Positions 1 to 9,107 of a stretch of DNA of 64,000 nt are shown here, piece by piece. Position 1 is the stretch's first letter; each line of letters begins with the position of its first letter. A program made the translations under genes and the position numbers. Source of the DNA: Mariniblastus fucicola (lineage in GTDB: Bacteria > Planctomycetota > Planctomycetia > Pirellulales > Pirellulaceae); NCBI RefSeq assembly GCF_008087665.1, contig NZ_CP042912.1, positions 5,332,001-5,396,000 of the forward strand. The letters run 5' to 3'. The notes beneath the pieces were generated by a model. The model was not told the DNA's origin and searched no databases. It saw only the letters and a program-made list of their open reading frames with translations.

Positions 1-771
1 GGCGAGCGTTGTCGAAAACCCAGCGTCGAGGTTCTCCAACAGTTTGATCTTCGTCAGCCAGTCAAAATCGCCCAGCCGATCACCCGGCAGGACCTGCTCC
101 CAAAGGCCGGACTCGACCAACAAACGAAGTGCTCTGGCCTTTCCGCGATGGCCAAGCATGCGTCGAAGCTCTGAACCAATACGTTCCGGGCTGACGGCTT
201 CGATATCCTGGGCACGCATCTGAATCGCCCGCATTGTCGCGGGCTCGATAGCGAATTCATACGTTGCGGCAAATCGAACACCACGCAGCATCCGCAGTCT
301 GTCTTCCTCGATTCGTTGATTTGCGACACCGATCGCGCGGATTATTTTTCGCTGCAGATCTTCCTGCCCTCCAACGTAGTCGATCACCTCTTCGGCAATT
401 GGATCAAAGAACATGCCGTTGATCGTAAAGTCTCTTCGAATAGCGTCTTCTTTTGCGTCAGTGAACTCCACGGAGTCCGGATGGCGTCCATCGCTGTAGC
501 CGCCATCGCGTCGGAAGGTTGCGACTTCGATGTTGCCGGCTGACTTGGGTCCGATGACCGTAATGACACCGAAAGACTTACCAATCGCCAATGTTTTCTT
601 CACACCAAACAGCTGCTGTACCTCGTCTGGATTTGCCGAAGTGGCCACGTCAAAGTCTTTGGGCTCAATTTTCAGCAAATTGTCCCTTACGCATCCGCCT
701 GCCCAAAGCGACTGGAATCCGGCACTTTGCAGCCTTTCTACAACCTGAATTGCCAGTTGGCGAGCTGTCAT
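1..771 (-). CDS. cca: CCA tRNA nucleotidyltransferase (partial, 3' end outside window)
   Basis: This is a class II nucleotidyltransferase that adds or repairs the CCA end of tRNAs in the cytoplasm. Translating the minus strand from the ATG at 771 gives 257 residues that run off the window. An N-terminal GGCVRD motif (about residues 25-30) is followed by the catalytic D39-F-D41 pair, then a RRDFTIN motif and an EEDRLRMLRGVRFA segment, which is the order seen in bacterial CCA-adding enzymes and poly(A) polymerases. The tRNA-Leu nearby does not encode its CCA end, so the cell needs this activity. The gene is divergent from the rhodanese gene, with 178 bases between them. A poly(A) polymerase of the same family is the main alternative; the missing C-terminal part would help decide. 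Confidence 0.9.
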   Translation of the reverse strand, partial: MTARQLAIQVVERLQSAGFQSLWAGGCVRDNLLKIEPKDFDVATSANPDEVQQLFGVKKTLAIGKSFGVITVIGPKSAGNIEVATFRRDGGYSDGRHPDSVEFTDAKEDAIRRDFTINGMFFDPIAEEVIDYVGGQEDLQRKIIRAIGVANQRIEEDRLRMLRGVRFAATYEFAIEPATMRAIQMRAQDIEAVSPERIGSELRRMLGHRGKARALRLLVESGLWEQVLPGDRLGDFDWLTKIKLLENLDAGFSTTLA

Positions 772-949
772 AACTGATCCAAATAGAGGTGATAATTTCA
801 ATGCAATTGAATGTTTTTTTTTGTTACAAAATCTACTTGACTGCGATTCATATCATATAGTTTACGCAACCACTTCCAGACCATTCGCAAGTCAGACGTC
901 AGCACCTTGCCTGGTCGCCCTCATCTCATCAGGAACGGACGAGTAGCGA

Positions 950-1348
950 ATGCCTTCGGAGCGAAAAGATCAAAACGACGAAAGTAAGCCGTCAGAAGGA
1001 GAGGCGCCCGAGTCGACAAAGCTTGCTTCCGAGATCAGTGTTCACGATACCAAAAAACTTCTGGAGTCTGAGACCGCGATGCTTTTGGTGGATTGTCGCG
1101 AGCCTCAAGAGCATGCCATTGCGCGAATTGCAGGTTCGGTTCTGATTCCGATGGATGAGTTGCCGGAACAGGTTTCAAGACTGGAGCCATTTCGAAGTGA
1201 ACGGATTATCATTTACTGCCACCACGGAGGCCGTAGTTTGAGGGTCGTCAACTGGTTGCGAAACCACGGATTCAACACGGCCCAAAACATGACCGGCGGT
1301 ATCGCGTATTGGAGCCAGGAAATCGACCCCGATGTTCCAGTATATTGA
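950..1348 (+). CDS. Single-domain rhodanese-like protein
   Basis: This 132-residue protein is a rhodanese domain with a hydrophilic leader of about 30 residues and no signal peptide, so it is probably cytoplasmic. The segment LLVDCREPQEH (about 45-55) is the conserved start of the fold. The active-site loop CHHGGRS has its nucleophilic Cys at residue 90, so sulfurtransferase chemistry is possible. The family moves sulfane sulfur from thiosulfate or persulfides to acceptors. The neighbours do not reveal the partner. The ATG at 950 is the first in the frame after a clear intergenic gap; no strong ribosome binding site is visible. Confidence 0.9.
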   Translation: MPSERKDQNDESKPSEGEAPESTKLASEISVHDTKKLLESETAMLLVDCREPQEHAIARIAGSVLIPMDELPEQVSRLEPFRSERIIIYCHHGGRSLRVVNWLRNHGFNTAQNMTGGIAYWSQEIDPDVPVY

Positions 1349-1525
1349 CCTGCAAACGGATCGTAGCCGGCCTGATTTGACCATTCGTGTCACCGACAGC
1401 CTGTTTTCTGCTTTTACCCGGCGATTGCAGTCACCTCCGACATTGTAAAAGAGAACGGGTTGCGGATGAGGTTCGTTATTCGTATCATTTCGTCTCGATT
1501 ATGGGCTCTGTGCTCATGACTGCCT

Positions 1526-1609
1526 GCGGATGTGGCGGAATTGGCAGACGCGCTGGCTTCAGGTGCCAGTGGGGGCAACCCCGTGGAGGTTCAAATCCTC
1601 TCATCCGCA
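1526..1609 (+). tRNA. tRNA-Leu (anticodon CAG)
   Basis: A full cloverleaf can be folded. The acceptor stem pairs 1526-1532 (GCGGATG) with 1602-1608 (CATCCGC), with A at 1609 as discriminator. The anticodon stem is CTGGC/GCCAG with loop TTCAGGT, so the anticodon is CAG at 1560-1562. A long variable arm (GGGG/CCCC) marks it as class II, and the T arm contains TTCAAAT. The bases after the discriminator are CTC, so CCA is not encoded. Confidence 0.97.
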
Positions 1610-1946
1610 CTCTCGGCGTGCTGCTGAACTGATCGCCCACGCGAAAGATGCCGTTGATTCTGCGACGGTCTGCTGTGGCTCCTTCGTAGCGACTGCCAAA
1701 CTGCCATATTCTCTCGGCAACCGATAAACGTTCCCCCAAACCGAGACTGCCGAGCGGTGCGCGGTTGACGTTCTTGTCAGCGATGGACAATGTCCGACTC
1801 GTTCGCACGCTTTTAACTACCAACCACCGACAAACGTCGTTCGGACGTGTTAGCACGATTAACAACACCCCAAATACATGTTAAAATAAACCAACAATAT
1901 TAACACGTTTTATTGACGTGTTAAATCTGGCAACATAAACTTGGGG
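1610..1946. other. Intergenic region between tRNA-Leu and the Fic gene
   Basis: These 337 bases hold no convincing gene. The first two thirds look featureless. The last 100 bases become AT-rich and contain the repeated TTAACACG-like half-sites listed separately. I looked for a second copy of the tRNA 3' end that could mark an attachment site and did not see one. Confidence 0.6.
1846..1924. promoter_or_regulatory. Cluster of CGTGTTAA half-sites upstream of fic (putative operator)
   Basis: The sequence shows a perfect inverted repeat, TTAACACG at 1900-1907 and CGTGTTAA at 1917-1924 with a 9-base spacer. Related copies lie upstream: CGTGTTAGCACG at 1846-1857, TTAACAAC at 1859-1866 and CATGTTAA at 1877-1884. 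The last repeat ends 22 bases before the fic start codon. Such arrays usually bind a dimeric helix-turn-helix regulator. The Fic protein has a C-terminal winged-helix-like segment, so autoregulation is possible, but this is inference. Confidence 0.5.
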
Positions 1947-3101
1947 ATGGCCCAAACACCCAAATCGTCGAAAAACAGCGGCAAACCGGACTGGTCTCCG
2001 GACCTCCCGCACAACGGATTGCCCACGTTGCCGCCACCCGTTGAGCTGGAAACACGCACCGTTCTCAAAGCCTGTATCACAGCCAGAGCCGCACTTGCGG
2101 AACTTAAACAGGCGGCTGAGATGATTCCAAATCAATCGATCCTGATCAACACGCTGCCGCTGCTGGAATCCCAGGCCAGTAGCGAAATCGAAAATATCGT
2201 CACCACGACTGACAAACTTTTTCAGCATCAACACGAAAAGGAAAGCGCTGACGCGGCGACCAAAGAAGCGCTGCGATACAGCCAGTCGCTCTATCAGGGT
2301 TTTCGTTCGATCCACGAAAAGCCGCTCAACACTCGAACCGCCGAAGAGATCTGTACCCGGATCAAAGGCATCGAGATGAAAGTCCGTAAAGTCCCCGGTA
2401 CTGCTCTGGGAAAAGAGTCGGGCGAAGTTGTCTACACACCTCCCGTCGGAGAAGATCGACTTAGAAATTTGTTGGGCAACTGGGAGCAGTTCTTACACAA
2501 CGAAACGGAAATTGATCCGCTGGTTCGGATGGCGGTAGGGCACTATCAGTTCGAAGCCATCCACCCGTTCACTGATGGGAACGGAAGAACGGGACGCGTT
2601 CTGAACAGCCTGTTTCTTATCCATGAAGGGCTGCTAACACTTCCGATTCTTTACCTCAGTCGCTACATCATCGAGAACAAAGCCGACTACTATCGTCTGC
2701 TGCTTGGCGTGACGACGACACAGGCATGGGAACCCTGGGTGCTGTTCCTGCTCAAGGGAGTCGAAGAGACTTCGATCTGGACGAAAGCCAAAATCGACGC
2801 CATTCTGAAACTGTTTGACCGCACTGCCGAGTTCGCTCGTGAACATGCGGCCAAAGCTTACTCTCATGAGTTGATCAGCCTGATTTTCGAGCTGCCGTAC
2901 TGCCGAATTCAGAACGTCGTCGACATGGACGGTTCCGTTCGCCAAACAGCGGCCAAAAAACTGAAGAAGCTTGTCGAAGTCGGCATTCTCGAAGAAGTTG
3001 CATCTGGGCGCGAGAAGCTTTTTATCCATCCGAAACTTTTGCGACTGTTGACTCGCAATCCGAATTCATTTTCGCACTACAAAGCTCCGCCTGGATCCTG
3101 A
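1947..3101 (+). CDS. Fic family protein (class II, self-inhibited AMP-transferase) with C-terminal winged helix
   Basis: This 384-residue protein is a Fic-domain enzyme expected to transfer AMP from ATP to a hydroxyl on a target protein. The catalytic motif HPFTDGNGRTGR (about 206-217) is complete, with the His base and the acidic Mg ligand. An SSEIEN segment at about 78-83 matches the (S/T)xxxE(G/N) inhibitory helix; lying N-terminal to the Fic core, it makes this a class II enzyme. The last 90 residues contain a helix-turn-helix-like stretch (about 310-350) as in DNA-binding Fic proteins. The ATG at 1947 is chosen; a TTG two codons upstream is the alternative. No antitoxin gene lies beside it, as expected for self-inhibited class II Fic. 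Target unknown. Confidence 0.92.
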   Translation: MAQTPKSSKNSGKPDWSPDLPHNGLPTLPPPVELETRTVLKACITARAALAELKQAAEMIPNQSILINTLPLLESQASSEIENIVTTTDKLFQHQHEKESADAATKEALRYSQSLYQGFRSIHEKPLNTRTAEEICTRIKGIEMKVRKVPGTALGKESGEVVYTPPVGEDRLRNLLGNWEQFLHNETEIDPLVRMAVGHYQFEAIHPFTDGNGRTGRVLNSLFLIHEGLLTLPILYLSRYIIENKADYYRLLLGVTTTQAWEPWVLFLLKGVEETSIWTKAKIDAILKLFDRTAEFAREHAAKAYSHELISLIFELPYCRIQNVVDMDGSVRQTAAKKLKKLVEVGILEEVASGREKLFIHPKLLRLLTRNPNSFSHYKAPPGS

Positions 3102-3175
3102 ACCGACGTTGCCGAATCGGAACATTCGATCATGGTAGTGCGATCATGCGGCAGCCCAAGCCGCTCTCAGCAAAA

Positions 3176-4720
3176 CTATACCAGCGAGGCCCGGTTTCCG
3201 CCCGACTTTTTGGAGTGATACATCTGACGGTCGGCCTGATCTATCAGCGACTGCATATCAAATTCATCGCCGTGCTTGGGCTGATAGATTACGCCGCCAA
3301 CGCTAAGCGACATCGGAATTGCCCCTGCGTCGGGACAATCGAGATCCGGCAAATCGGCTGCCAACCGACGGGAAACGGTCTCGTAGTACTTCTCCTTGAT
3401 CTGCATGATGACAAGGAACTCGTCACCACCGATGCGGAATACAAAATCCGTGTCTCGCGTGCAGTCAGTCAACCATTTTGCAACATGCTTGATCGCAAGG
3501 TCGCCAGTTCTGTGTCCAAAGGCGTCATTGATCAGTTTGAAATCGTCAACGTCAACGTACAGCATTGCAACCGGCTTGCGTTTACTGACCCATGCATCGA
3601 GATGCGTGCCCATGACTTCGTCAAGGAATCTACGATTGTAGAGTCCGCACAAAAAGTCCCTGTAAATGATCTCGTCGTCGGCTTTCGCTTTTGAGTTCGC
3701 CGACTGTTGCACGGAGATCATCGCCAACTGACTTTCAAGAGCGATCTCCTGGAGCAGTTCTTTCGCGAGTCCGACGACTTGTTCTACCGTATCGCCATTG
3801 GAAATATCAAAGTTAAAGACGACAGAGTATTCCGTGACTCGTTCTTCAATCTCCGAAATGACTTCCCTCGCGTCGAGTGGATTCAGACCGAAGTTTGAAT
3901 TGAGAGATCGCAGCCACTGCGTCACAGCCTCTTCGACAGCGCTCGACGATGCCCTGGTGGCCAAAATCGATGCCCCCAAACTTGCCGACTGCAGAACTGC
4001 AGCGAACCGGGTCGCTTCCGAAGACTCGACCTTTCCGTCGAGCTCATGATGTTGTCTGGTCGCGTCGATGAACGCGTGCCCCATGTTCCATCGTTTGAGA
4101 ATCTCACCCGTGACATCCACGTGCGTAAAACCAAACTGTTCTTTCTCGCGGTCGGCAATGTGAAAGTGACTGCTGGAGTAAAGCACATTGGAGATGTAAT
4201 CTTCGCCCAACTCAGTGACCATGGCGAGAATGCCGATGTCCTGAATCAGACCGCCAGTGAAACAAACCGAAGATTCGAGTTCAGCTTTCTCAGCCAACAA
4301 CTCCGCAATCACGGCTTGAGTTAAACAACTACGCCAAATCGATCGAAATGCATTCTGTGTGTCGGGAGAACTTGCCTTCCAGCTGGACAGATGAAAGCTG
4401 AGCATCAACGTTCGCAAAGTGGAGATCCCGAGCCGCGGAATGGCGTCCTCGATGGATTCGACTTTCGGACGCAACGCGAACAATGCGGAGTTCACCGTTT
4501 TTAGTACTCGCCCACTAATGACAGCGTCCGCACGTATGGCTTCAGAAAGCTCGCGATAGCTGGGCTCGTCCTGTTGCGCAATCTCAAGCATCCGTTGAGC
4601 CACACCTGGCAGTGACGGCAAACGCTTGGTTGCGGCAACGTCCTGGGCGGACATCGACGTCGTTGGGGCTTGCTTGTTTGGTCGGGTTAGGATTCGCCTG
4701 GGCATTTCAGTCGTACGCAT
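3176..4720 (-). CDS. HDOD domain - GGDEF diguanylate cyclase
   Basis: The 514-residue protein joins an HDOD domain (about 30-240) to a GGDEF domain (about 345-510), with no membrane segment. The signature GGDEF is intact at 431-435, so synthesis of cyclic di-GMP from two GTP is likely. An RxxD inhibitory site, R422 to D425, lies exactly five residues upstream, which predicts product feedback. In the HDOD part the usual HD pair reads QD (GLIQDIG), as expected for the HDOD family, which lacks phosphohydrolase activity and acts as a signalling scaffold. It is convergent with fic. The ATG at 4720 is the first start; the motif-bearing part does not depend on it. Confidence 0.93.
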   Translation of the reverse strand: MRTTEMPRRILTRPNKQAPTTSMSAQDVAATKRLPSLPGVAQRMLEIAQQDEPSYRELSEAIRADAVISGRVLKTVNSALFALRPKVESIEDAIPRLGISTLRTLMLSFHLSSWKASSPDTQNAFRSIWRSCLTQAVIAELLAEKAELESSVCFTGGLIQDIGILAMVTELGEDYISNVLYSSSHFHIADREKEQFGFTHVDVTGEILKRWNMGHAFIDATRQHHELDGKVESSEATRFAAVLQSASLGASILATRASSSAVEEAVTQWLRSLNSNFGLNPLDAREVISEIEERVTEYSVVFNFDISNGDTVEQVVGLAKELLQEIALESQLAMISVQQSANSKAKADDEIIYRDFLCGLYNRRFLDEVMGTHLDAWVSKRKPVAMLYVDVDDFKLINDAFGHRTGDLAIKHVAKWLTDCTRDTDFVFRIGGDEFLVIMQIKEKYYETVSRRLAADLPDLDCPDAGAIPMSLSVGGVIYQPKHGDEFDMQSLIDQADRQMYHSKKSGGNRASLV

Positions 4721-5125
4721 CTCGGAGACTATTTGGTTGTGTTGCTGGGACGATCGATCGTTTTGAACTTACGTCGCAGTAAGAGAAAAGCGTGGCTTGC
4801 GTGGGTCACCTACGGAAAACCCTCAATGCAGGCCGATCGCCCTTTTTATGAAACGTTTGCGCGATTCAGCACCCATTCTGTCGCCTTTCACATCCGTTTT
4901 TCGGTAACCCGCCGGATCGGAATCGCCCGTCCCCAGTCCTACCAACCTTCAGTTTGGAATCTCTGTCTGAAGCCTTGGATCGAGCGATCCTGATATCCGC
5001 GGGCCAACGCCTGACCCGCGACCACTCGATTCGCTTTTCGTTTAGAATTTCTGATTCGAGGCGTCCTGAAGTATCTGACGCTTCTTTCAATTTCGTGATC
5101 AACAAATTGCTCCAACGGAAATCCG
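4721..5125. other. Divergent intergenic region, GGDEF gene and sulfatase
   Basis: These 405 bases separate two divergent genes and should hold both promoters. Short open frames here have no recognisable features and are judged non-coding. A small dyad, CTTAC at 4768-4772 and GTAAG at 4779-4783, is the only symmetry I noticed. CGGAA at 5116-5120 may be the sulfatase ribosome binding site. Confidence 0.5.
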
Positions 5126-6565
5126 ATGATCAACTTTCAACCTCACGTTTGGCTTGTTCTGTTTGCTTTGACCGTGCCTTGGGCAACAGCAGAATTGGCA
5201 CATGCTCAGGATGAAGAACCAAAAAAACGTCCGCCAAACGTCATCTTCATCCTTGCAGATGACCTCGGATACGGAGACTTGAGTTGCTACGGCCAGGAAA
5301 AGTTTGAGACGCCACATATCGATTCGCTGGCTCGGCGCGGCATCAAGTTCACGCAGCACTATTCCGGCAGCACCGTTTGCGCTCCCTCCCGATGCTGTTT
5401 GCTGACAGGATTCCATACCGGCCACGCGGTCGTTCGCGGGAATGCAGAAGTGAAGCCGGAAGGCCAGGAACCGATGCCAGCCGACACACTGACGGTCGCT
5501 CACCTGATGAAAGAAGCCGGATACAAAACCGGTGTTTTTGGAAAATGGGGATTGGGCGCACCTGGTTCAGCCAGCGAACCTTTGAAGATGGGGTTTGACC
5601 GTTTCTACGGGTACAACTGCCAACGAATCGCGCACTGCTACTATCCGGCATTCGTGTGGGACAATGGCGAACGCCAGCTGTTGATTGAAAACGCCGCCCA
5701 GAAAAACAATGTTTATGCACCGAAGCTGATTCAGGAACAGGCATTGAACTTCATTCGTGAGAACAAGGAAGAGCCGTTCTTTCTCTACTACGCCGCAGTT
5801 CAGCCTCATGCCGACATGATCGCACCGCCGAGCTACATGAAAAAGCACCGCGGCAAGTATGGCCCGGAAAAACCGCACACGGCAGGGCACTACCATCGTC
5901 AGGAAGATCCTCACGCAGCGTTTGGAGCGATGATTAACGTACTTGATGATTACGTTGGTGAAATCAATGCCGAGCTGAACATGCTGGGTCTTGCGGACGA
6001 AACCCTGATCATTTTCACTTCCGATAACGGTCCGCATGTCGAAGGCGGGCACGATCCGGAGTACTTCAATTCCAACGGAAACCTGCGGGGAACCAAACGC
6101 GACCTCTACGAAGGCGGCACTCGCGTTCCGATGATCGCCTGCTGGCCCGGAAAGATTAAGCCCGATGTCGAGTCCGATCATGTTTCGGCGTTTTGGGACT
6201 TTCTGCCAACGATGGCGGAATTGACAGAGCAGGCGCCGCCAGTAGAAACGGATGGCATTTCGATGTTGCCCACGCTGCTTGGCCAACCGGGACAGGGAGA
6301 GCATGAGTATCTCTACTGGGAGTTCGCAGAGCGGAAAGGTCGCGTCGCGATCCGCAAGGGTGACTGGAAAGGCGTGCGATACAATGCTTCGATCGATCCG
6401 CACTCACCGCTGGAGTTGTACGACCTGTCGACTGATCCCGGCGAAGAGATCAACATTGCAAACAAGCATCCGGAGATTGTCAGCGAACTGCGAAATCTGG
6501 TAGAAAGCGCCCGGACGACTCCGGACAATCCAAGATTTGACTATCTGCGAAAACGAAACAGGTAA
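5126..6565 (+). CDS. Secreted arylsulfatase (formylglycine-dependent)
   Basis: This 479-residue sulfatase starts with a signal peptide (about 1-28, ending near AHAQ). ADD at 44-46 is the first calcium-ligand motif and CAPSR at 85-89 is the formylglycine site, where C85 must be oxidised by a maturation enzyme. TSDNGPH further on supplies later metal ligands. The family hydrolyses sulfate esters, here probably on exported marine polysaccharides. [10 protein letters not shown] after the active site resembles arylsulfatase A-type members. It is followed after only 7 bases by a PhoD-like gene, so the two are probably cotranscribed. No maturation enzyme (FGE or anSME) is in the window. The substrate cannot be read from sequence. 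Confidence 0.95.
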   Translation: MINFQPHVWLVLFALTVPWATAELAHAQDEEPKKRPPNVIFILADDLGYGDLSCYGQEKFETPHIDSLARRGIKFTQHYSGSTVCAPSRCCLLTGFHTGHAVVRGNAEVKPEGQEPMPADTLTVAHLMKEAGYKTGVFGKWGLGAPGSASEPLKMGFDRFYGYNCQRIAHCYYPAFVWDNGERQLLIENAAQKNNVYAPKLIQEQALNFIRENKEEPFFLYYAAVQPHADMIAPPSYMKKHRGKYGPEKPHTAGHYHRQEDPHAAFGAMINVLDDYVGEINAELNMLGLADETLIIFTSDNGPHVEGGHDPEYFNSNGNLRGTKRDLYEGGTRVPMIACWPGKIKPDVESDHVSAFWDFLPTMAELTEQAPPVETDGISMLPTLLGQPGQGEHEYLYWEFAERKGRVAIRKGDWKGVRYNASIDPHSPLELYDLSTDPGEEINIANKHPEIVSELRNLVESARTTPDNPRFDYLRKRNR

Positions 6566-6572
6566 CCTGAAG

Positions 6573-8888
6573 ATGAGCCACGCAACTATGCTACACACGA
6601 TCGTTCTGTCTTTGTTTTTCGCTTTCCCGGCCGCTCAGCTGCAGGCTGCTCCTCAGGAAAAGGCGAACGCAAAAACTGTTTCATGGTCGAACACTCACGA
6701 TCGCGTGTTTCTTGGCGGCGACACATGGGCCAATCCGATGGAAGACTGGACGGTCACCGACGGCGCGGCTCAGTGCAATTCCTACGGCGGCAATCGCAAC
6801 GTCCATCTGTTGACGCATCAGCTGACCAACACGGATGGCGACTTCGAAATGTCAGTCAAAATGTCGCTGATCGACGTCAAGAAAAACAGGCTCGGCGCGG
6901 GATTCAAAATTGGCATCCGGAGCGACATCAACGAGTACCGCAGCAACTCATTTGCTCAAAACGGAATCGCCGCAGGCATCGTCGACGGGGAACTGATCCT
7001 GGGGCAAAAGTCAGCTGCCTTTGACGGTTTGGCGACGCCAAAAGACATGACAGTGAAGCTTGTTGGTACTCCCAACGACGAAAAATATGCTCTCACGTTA
7101 TCCGCGATTAATTCAGACGGCGAAGAAATCGGCTCGATCACAAACGCGTTTCCCAAAGACACAGTGTTGGGCAACGTTGCGATCTTTAATAACTTTGCGA
7201 AAGGCGCGAATCGCGGAAGAGGCTGGGCTCAAGGCAGTCGCTATCGGTTCAACGACTGGATCGTCTCTGGCGATGCGTTCACGGTCACCGAGTCCAACAA
7301 GTTTGGACCGATTTTATGGACGATGTATTCGCTTTCGGATTCGCGAAGTGACGAAGGATTCGTGATGAAGCTAAGTGCTCTCACCGGTCCGCTGGGCGAA
7401 AAGGACAGCAAGGACGTCGAGTTGCTGGTCGAGAATGATGACCAATGGAAATCGCTTGGCACTGCGGCGCTTGATACCGATGCATGGACGGCGACGTTTC
7501 GCATCGCCAACTGGGATGAAAAAACTGCCACGCGGTACAAGGTCGTCTATCGCGAACAGCATCGCGATGGATCGACAACGGATTCCGTTTGGGAAGGCAC
7601 CATCAAAGCCAACCCTTCCGGGCGACCGCTGCGACTGGGAGCGCTGACTTGTCAGAAAGACTACGGGTTTCCCTACGCTCCGGTTTGCGAAAACCTGCTG
7701 CGACTCGACCCGGACATGTTGTACTTCTCCGGCGATCAGCTCTACGAAGACCACGGTGGGTTTGGTTTGATCCGCGACCCGGCAGGGCCAGCAATTTTGA
7801 ACTACCTGCGAAAATACTACATGCATGGCTGGGCGTTTCGCGACGCGATGAAGAACGCGCCAACGATTTGCCTGCCCGACGATCACGATGTCTTTCAAGG
7901 CAACATCTGGGGAGAAGCCGGAGCTGCCATGGACCTTGAAAGCAAAGGGGTTTCCAAGGGTGGATATCGCGAACCGGCTCGCATGGTCAACGTGGTGCAC
8001 AAAACCAATTGCGGACACCATCCGGATTACTACGATCCAACTCCCGTCAATCAGGACATCAGCGTTTACTACGGCGACATGGTCTATGGCGACGTCAGCT
8101 TTGCCATCATCGCTGATCGCCAGTGGAAGAGCGGTCCCGAGAAAGTCGACACCGCCAGCGGCCGCGCGGATCATGTGATGGATAAAAATTTCGATACGTC
8201 GGTGCTCGACAAACCGGGCTTGGTGTTGCTCGGCCAGCGTCAGGAAGATTTCCTCCAGCATTGGGCCGACGACTGGCGCGGTCACTCGATGAAAGTCGTG
8301 CTCAGCCAAACCGTGTTCGCGGGCGTAGCCACACACCACGGAATCTACGACGGATACCTGAAAGCCGACCTTGATTCTGGAGCGTGGCCGCAAACTGCGC
8401 GGAATCGTGCGATCAAGATTATTCGCAAAGCCAAGCCGCTGCACATCAACGGCGACCAACATTTGACTTCGCTGGTTCAATACGGCGTCGACAAACAGCG
8501 CGACGGGTTTTGGTCTTTCTGCACGCCTGCGATTTCAGCCGGCTATCCGCGTTGGTGGCATCCGGAACGAGCCGGCATGTCGCATGCGAATCGCCCAGAA
8601 CATGGCTTGCCGCACACGGGCGAGTTTATCGATGGGTTCGGAAATTTTGTCTACGTTTACGCTGTCGGCGATCCGGAAGTTGCTTCAAAAAAGAACCGTT
8701 ACGAGTTGGCGCATCAAAAAGGCAGTGGTTTTGGAATGGTCACGATCGACACCGAAGCAAAAACCTACTTTCTGGAATCGTTTCGCTTTTCAGTTGACGC
8801 AACCGATGGAAAAGAATCAAACCAATTCCCCGGTTGGCCTGTGACGATTCAGCAGAAAGAAAACGGCGGCGATAATGTGCTTAAGTAA
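6573..8888 (+). CDS. Secreted PhoD-like metallophosphatase with N-terminal LamG-like domain
   Basis: This 771-residue protein begins with a short leader and signal peptide (hydrophobic [14 protein letters not shown] from about residue 7). Residues about 35-230 form a beta-rich concanavalin-like region typical of planctomycete DUF1080/LamG domains. The C-terminal half is a PhoD-type calcineurin-like phosphatase, with metal-ligand motifs SGDQLYED (D388) and PDDHDV (D436, D437, H438, D439). The family cleaves phosphate mono- or diesters outside the cytoplasm. It starts 7 bases after the sulfatase stop, with AGG just upstream. A later ATG at 6588 would give a shorter n-region. The sulfatase context suggests action on the same glycan or its phosphate substituents; that is inference. 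Confidence 0.88.
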   Translation: MSHATMLHTIVLSLFFAFPAAQLQAAPQEKANAKTVSWSNTHDRVFLGGDTWANPMEDWTVTDGAAQCNSYGGNRNVHLLTHQLTNTDGDFEMSVKMSLIDVKKNRLGAGFKIGIRSDINEYRSNSFAQNGIAAGIVDGELILGQKSAAFDGLATPKDMTVKLVGTPNDEKYALTLSAINSDGEEIGSITNAFPKDTVLGNVAIFNNFAKGANRGRGWAQGSRYRFNDWIVSGDAFTVTESNKFGPILWTMYSLSDSRSDEGFVMKLSALTGPLGEKDSKDVELLVENDDQWKSLGTAALDTDAWTATFRIANWDEKTATRYKVVYREQHRDGSTTDSVWEGTIKANPSGRPLRLGALTCQKDYGFPYAPVCENLLRLDPDMLYFSGDQLYEDHGGFGLIRDPAGPAILNYLRKYYMHGWAFRDAMKNAPTICLPDDHDVFQGNIWGEAGAAMDLESKGVSKGGYREPARMVNVVHKTNCGHHPDYYDPTPVNQDISVYYGDMVYGDVSFAIIADRQWKSGPEKVDTASGRADHVMDKNFDTSVLDKPGLVLLGQRQEDFLQHWADDWRGHSMKVVLSQTVFAGVATHHGIYDGYLKADLDSGAWPQTARNRAIKIIRKAKPLHINGDQHLTSLVQYGVDKQRDGFWSFCTPAISAGYPRWWHPERAGMSHANRPEHGLPHTGEFIDGFGNFVYVYAVGDPEVASKKNRYELAHQKGSGFGMVTIDTEAKTYFLESFRFSVDATDGKESNQFPGWPVTIQQKENGGDNVLK

Positions 8889-8920
8889 GCTCGTGATCGT
8901 CTGCCGACAGCGATCGCATG

Positions 8921-8950
8921 TTTGCGTCTTTGCGTCTGCGCCGCTGCACG
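8921..8950. repeat. Degenerate TTTGCGTC direct repeat
   Basis: Two perfect adjacent copies of TTTGCGTC (8921-8928 and 8929-8936) are followed by decayed TGCG/CTGC units. It resembles the dispersed GCAAAGACGCAAAG-type repeats I recall from intergenic regions of several bacterial groups. It lies between two exported-enzyme genes. Function unknown. Confidence 0.5.
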
Positions 8951-9107
8951 TTTGGTTGGGCAACCAGGCAAGTGCAGAAGATGACTTATCAGGTCAGCCA
9001 TAAAAATGGGCCTCAGGGAATGTCCATGAAGTCGTTGAAAAAGTTTGATCTCAACGCAGCACAACGATAGACTTGCCGGCTGCCCCACACTTGACCTCAG
9101 GACTTCC

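Noticed and set aside
837-861. Sigma70-like promoter TTGACT with a TATA-like box before the rhodanese gene
   Set aside because: The best -10-like strings lie about 8-13 bases from the TTGACT box instead of about 17, so spacing is poor.
1485-1868. A 127-residue minus-strand open frame over the tRNA-Leu
   Set aside because: Its GFEPPRGCPHWHLKPARLP segment is the antisense translation of the tRNA gene, a well-known false protein; the rest has no features.
1526-3101. Mobile island inserted at tRNA-Leu and carrying fic
   Set aside because: No integrase and no repeated tRNA 3' end were found; adjacency alone is not enough.
3111-3150. Small hairpin and a direct repeat CGATCATG between the convergent fic and GGDEF genes
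   Set aside because: The stem is only 5 bp without a U tract; likely chance.
4866-5105. Short open frames in the spacer before the first sulfatase
   Set aside because: They overlap one another on both strands, have no ribosome binding site and show no recognisable sequence.
7371-8480. A 369-residue minus-strand open frame over the PhoD-like gene
   Set aside because: It is antisense to conserved catalytic motifs and shows no protein-like features of its own.
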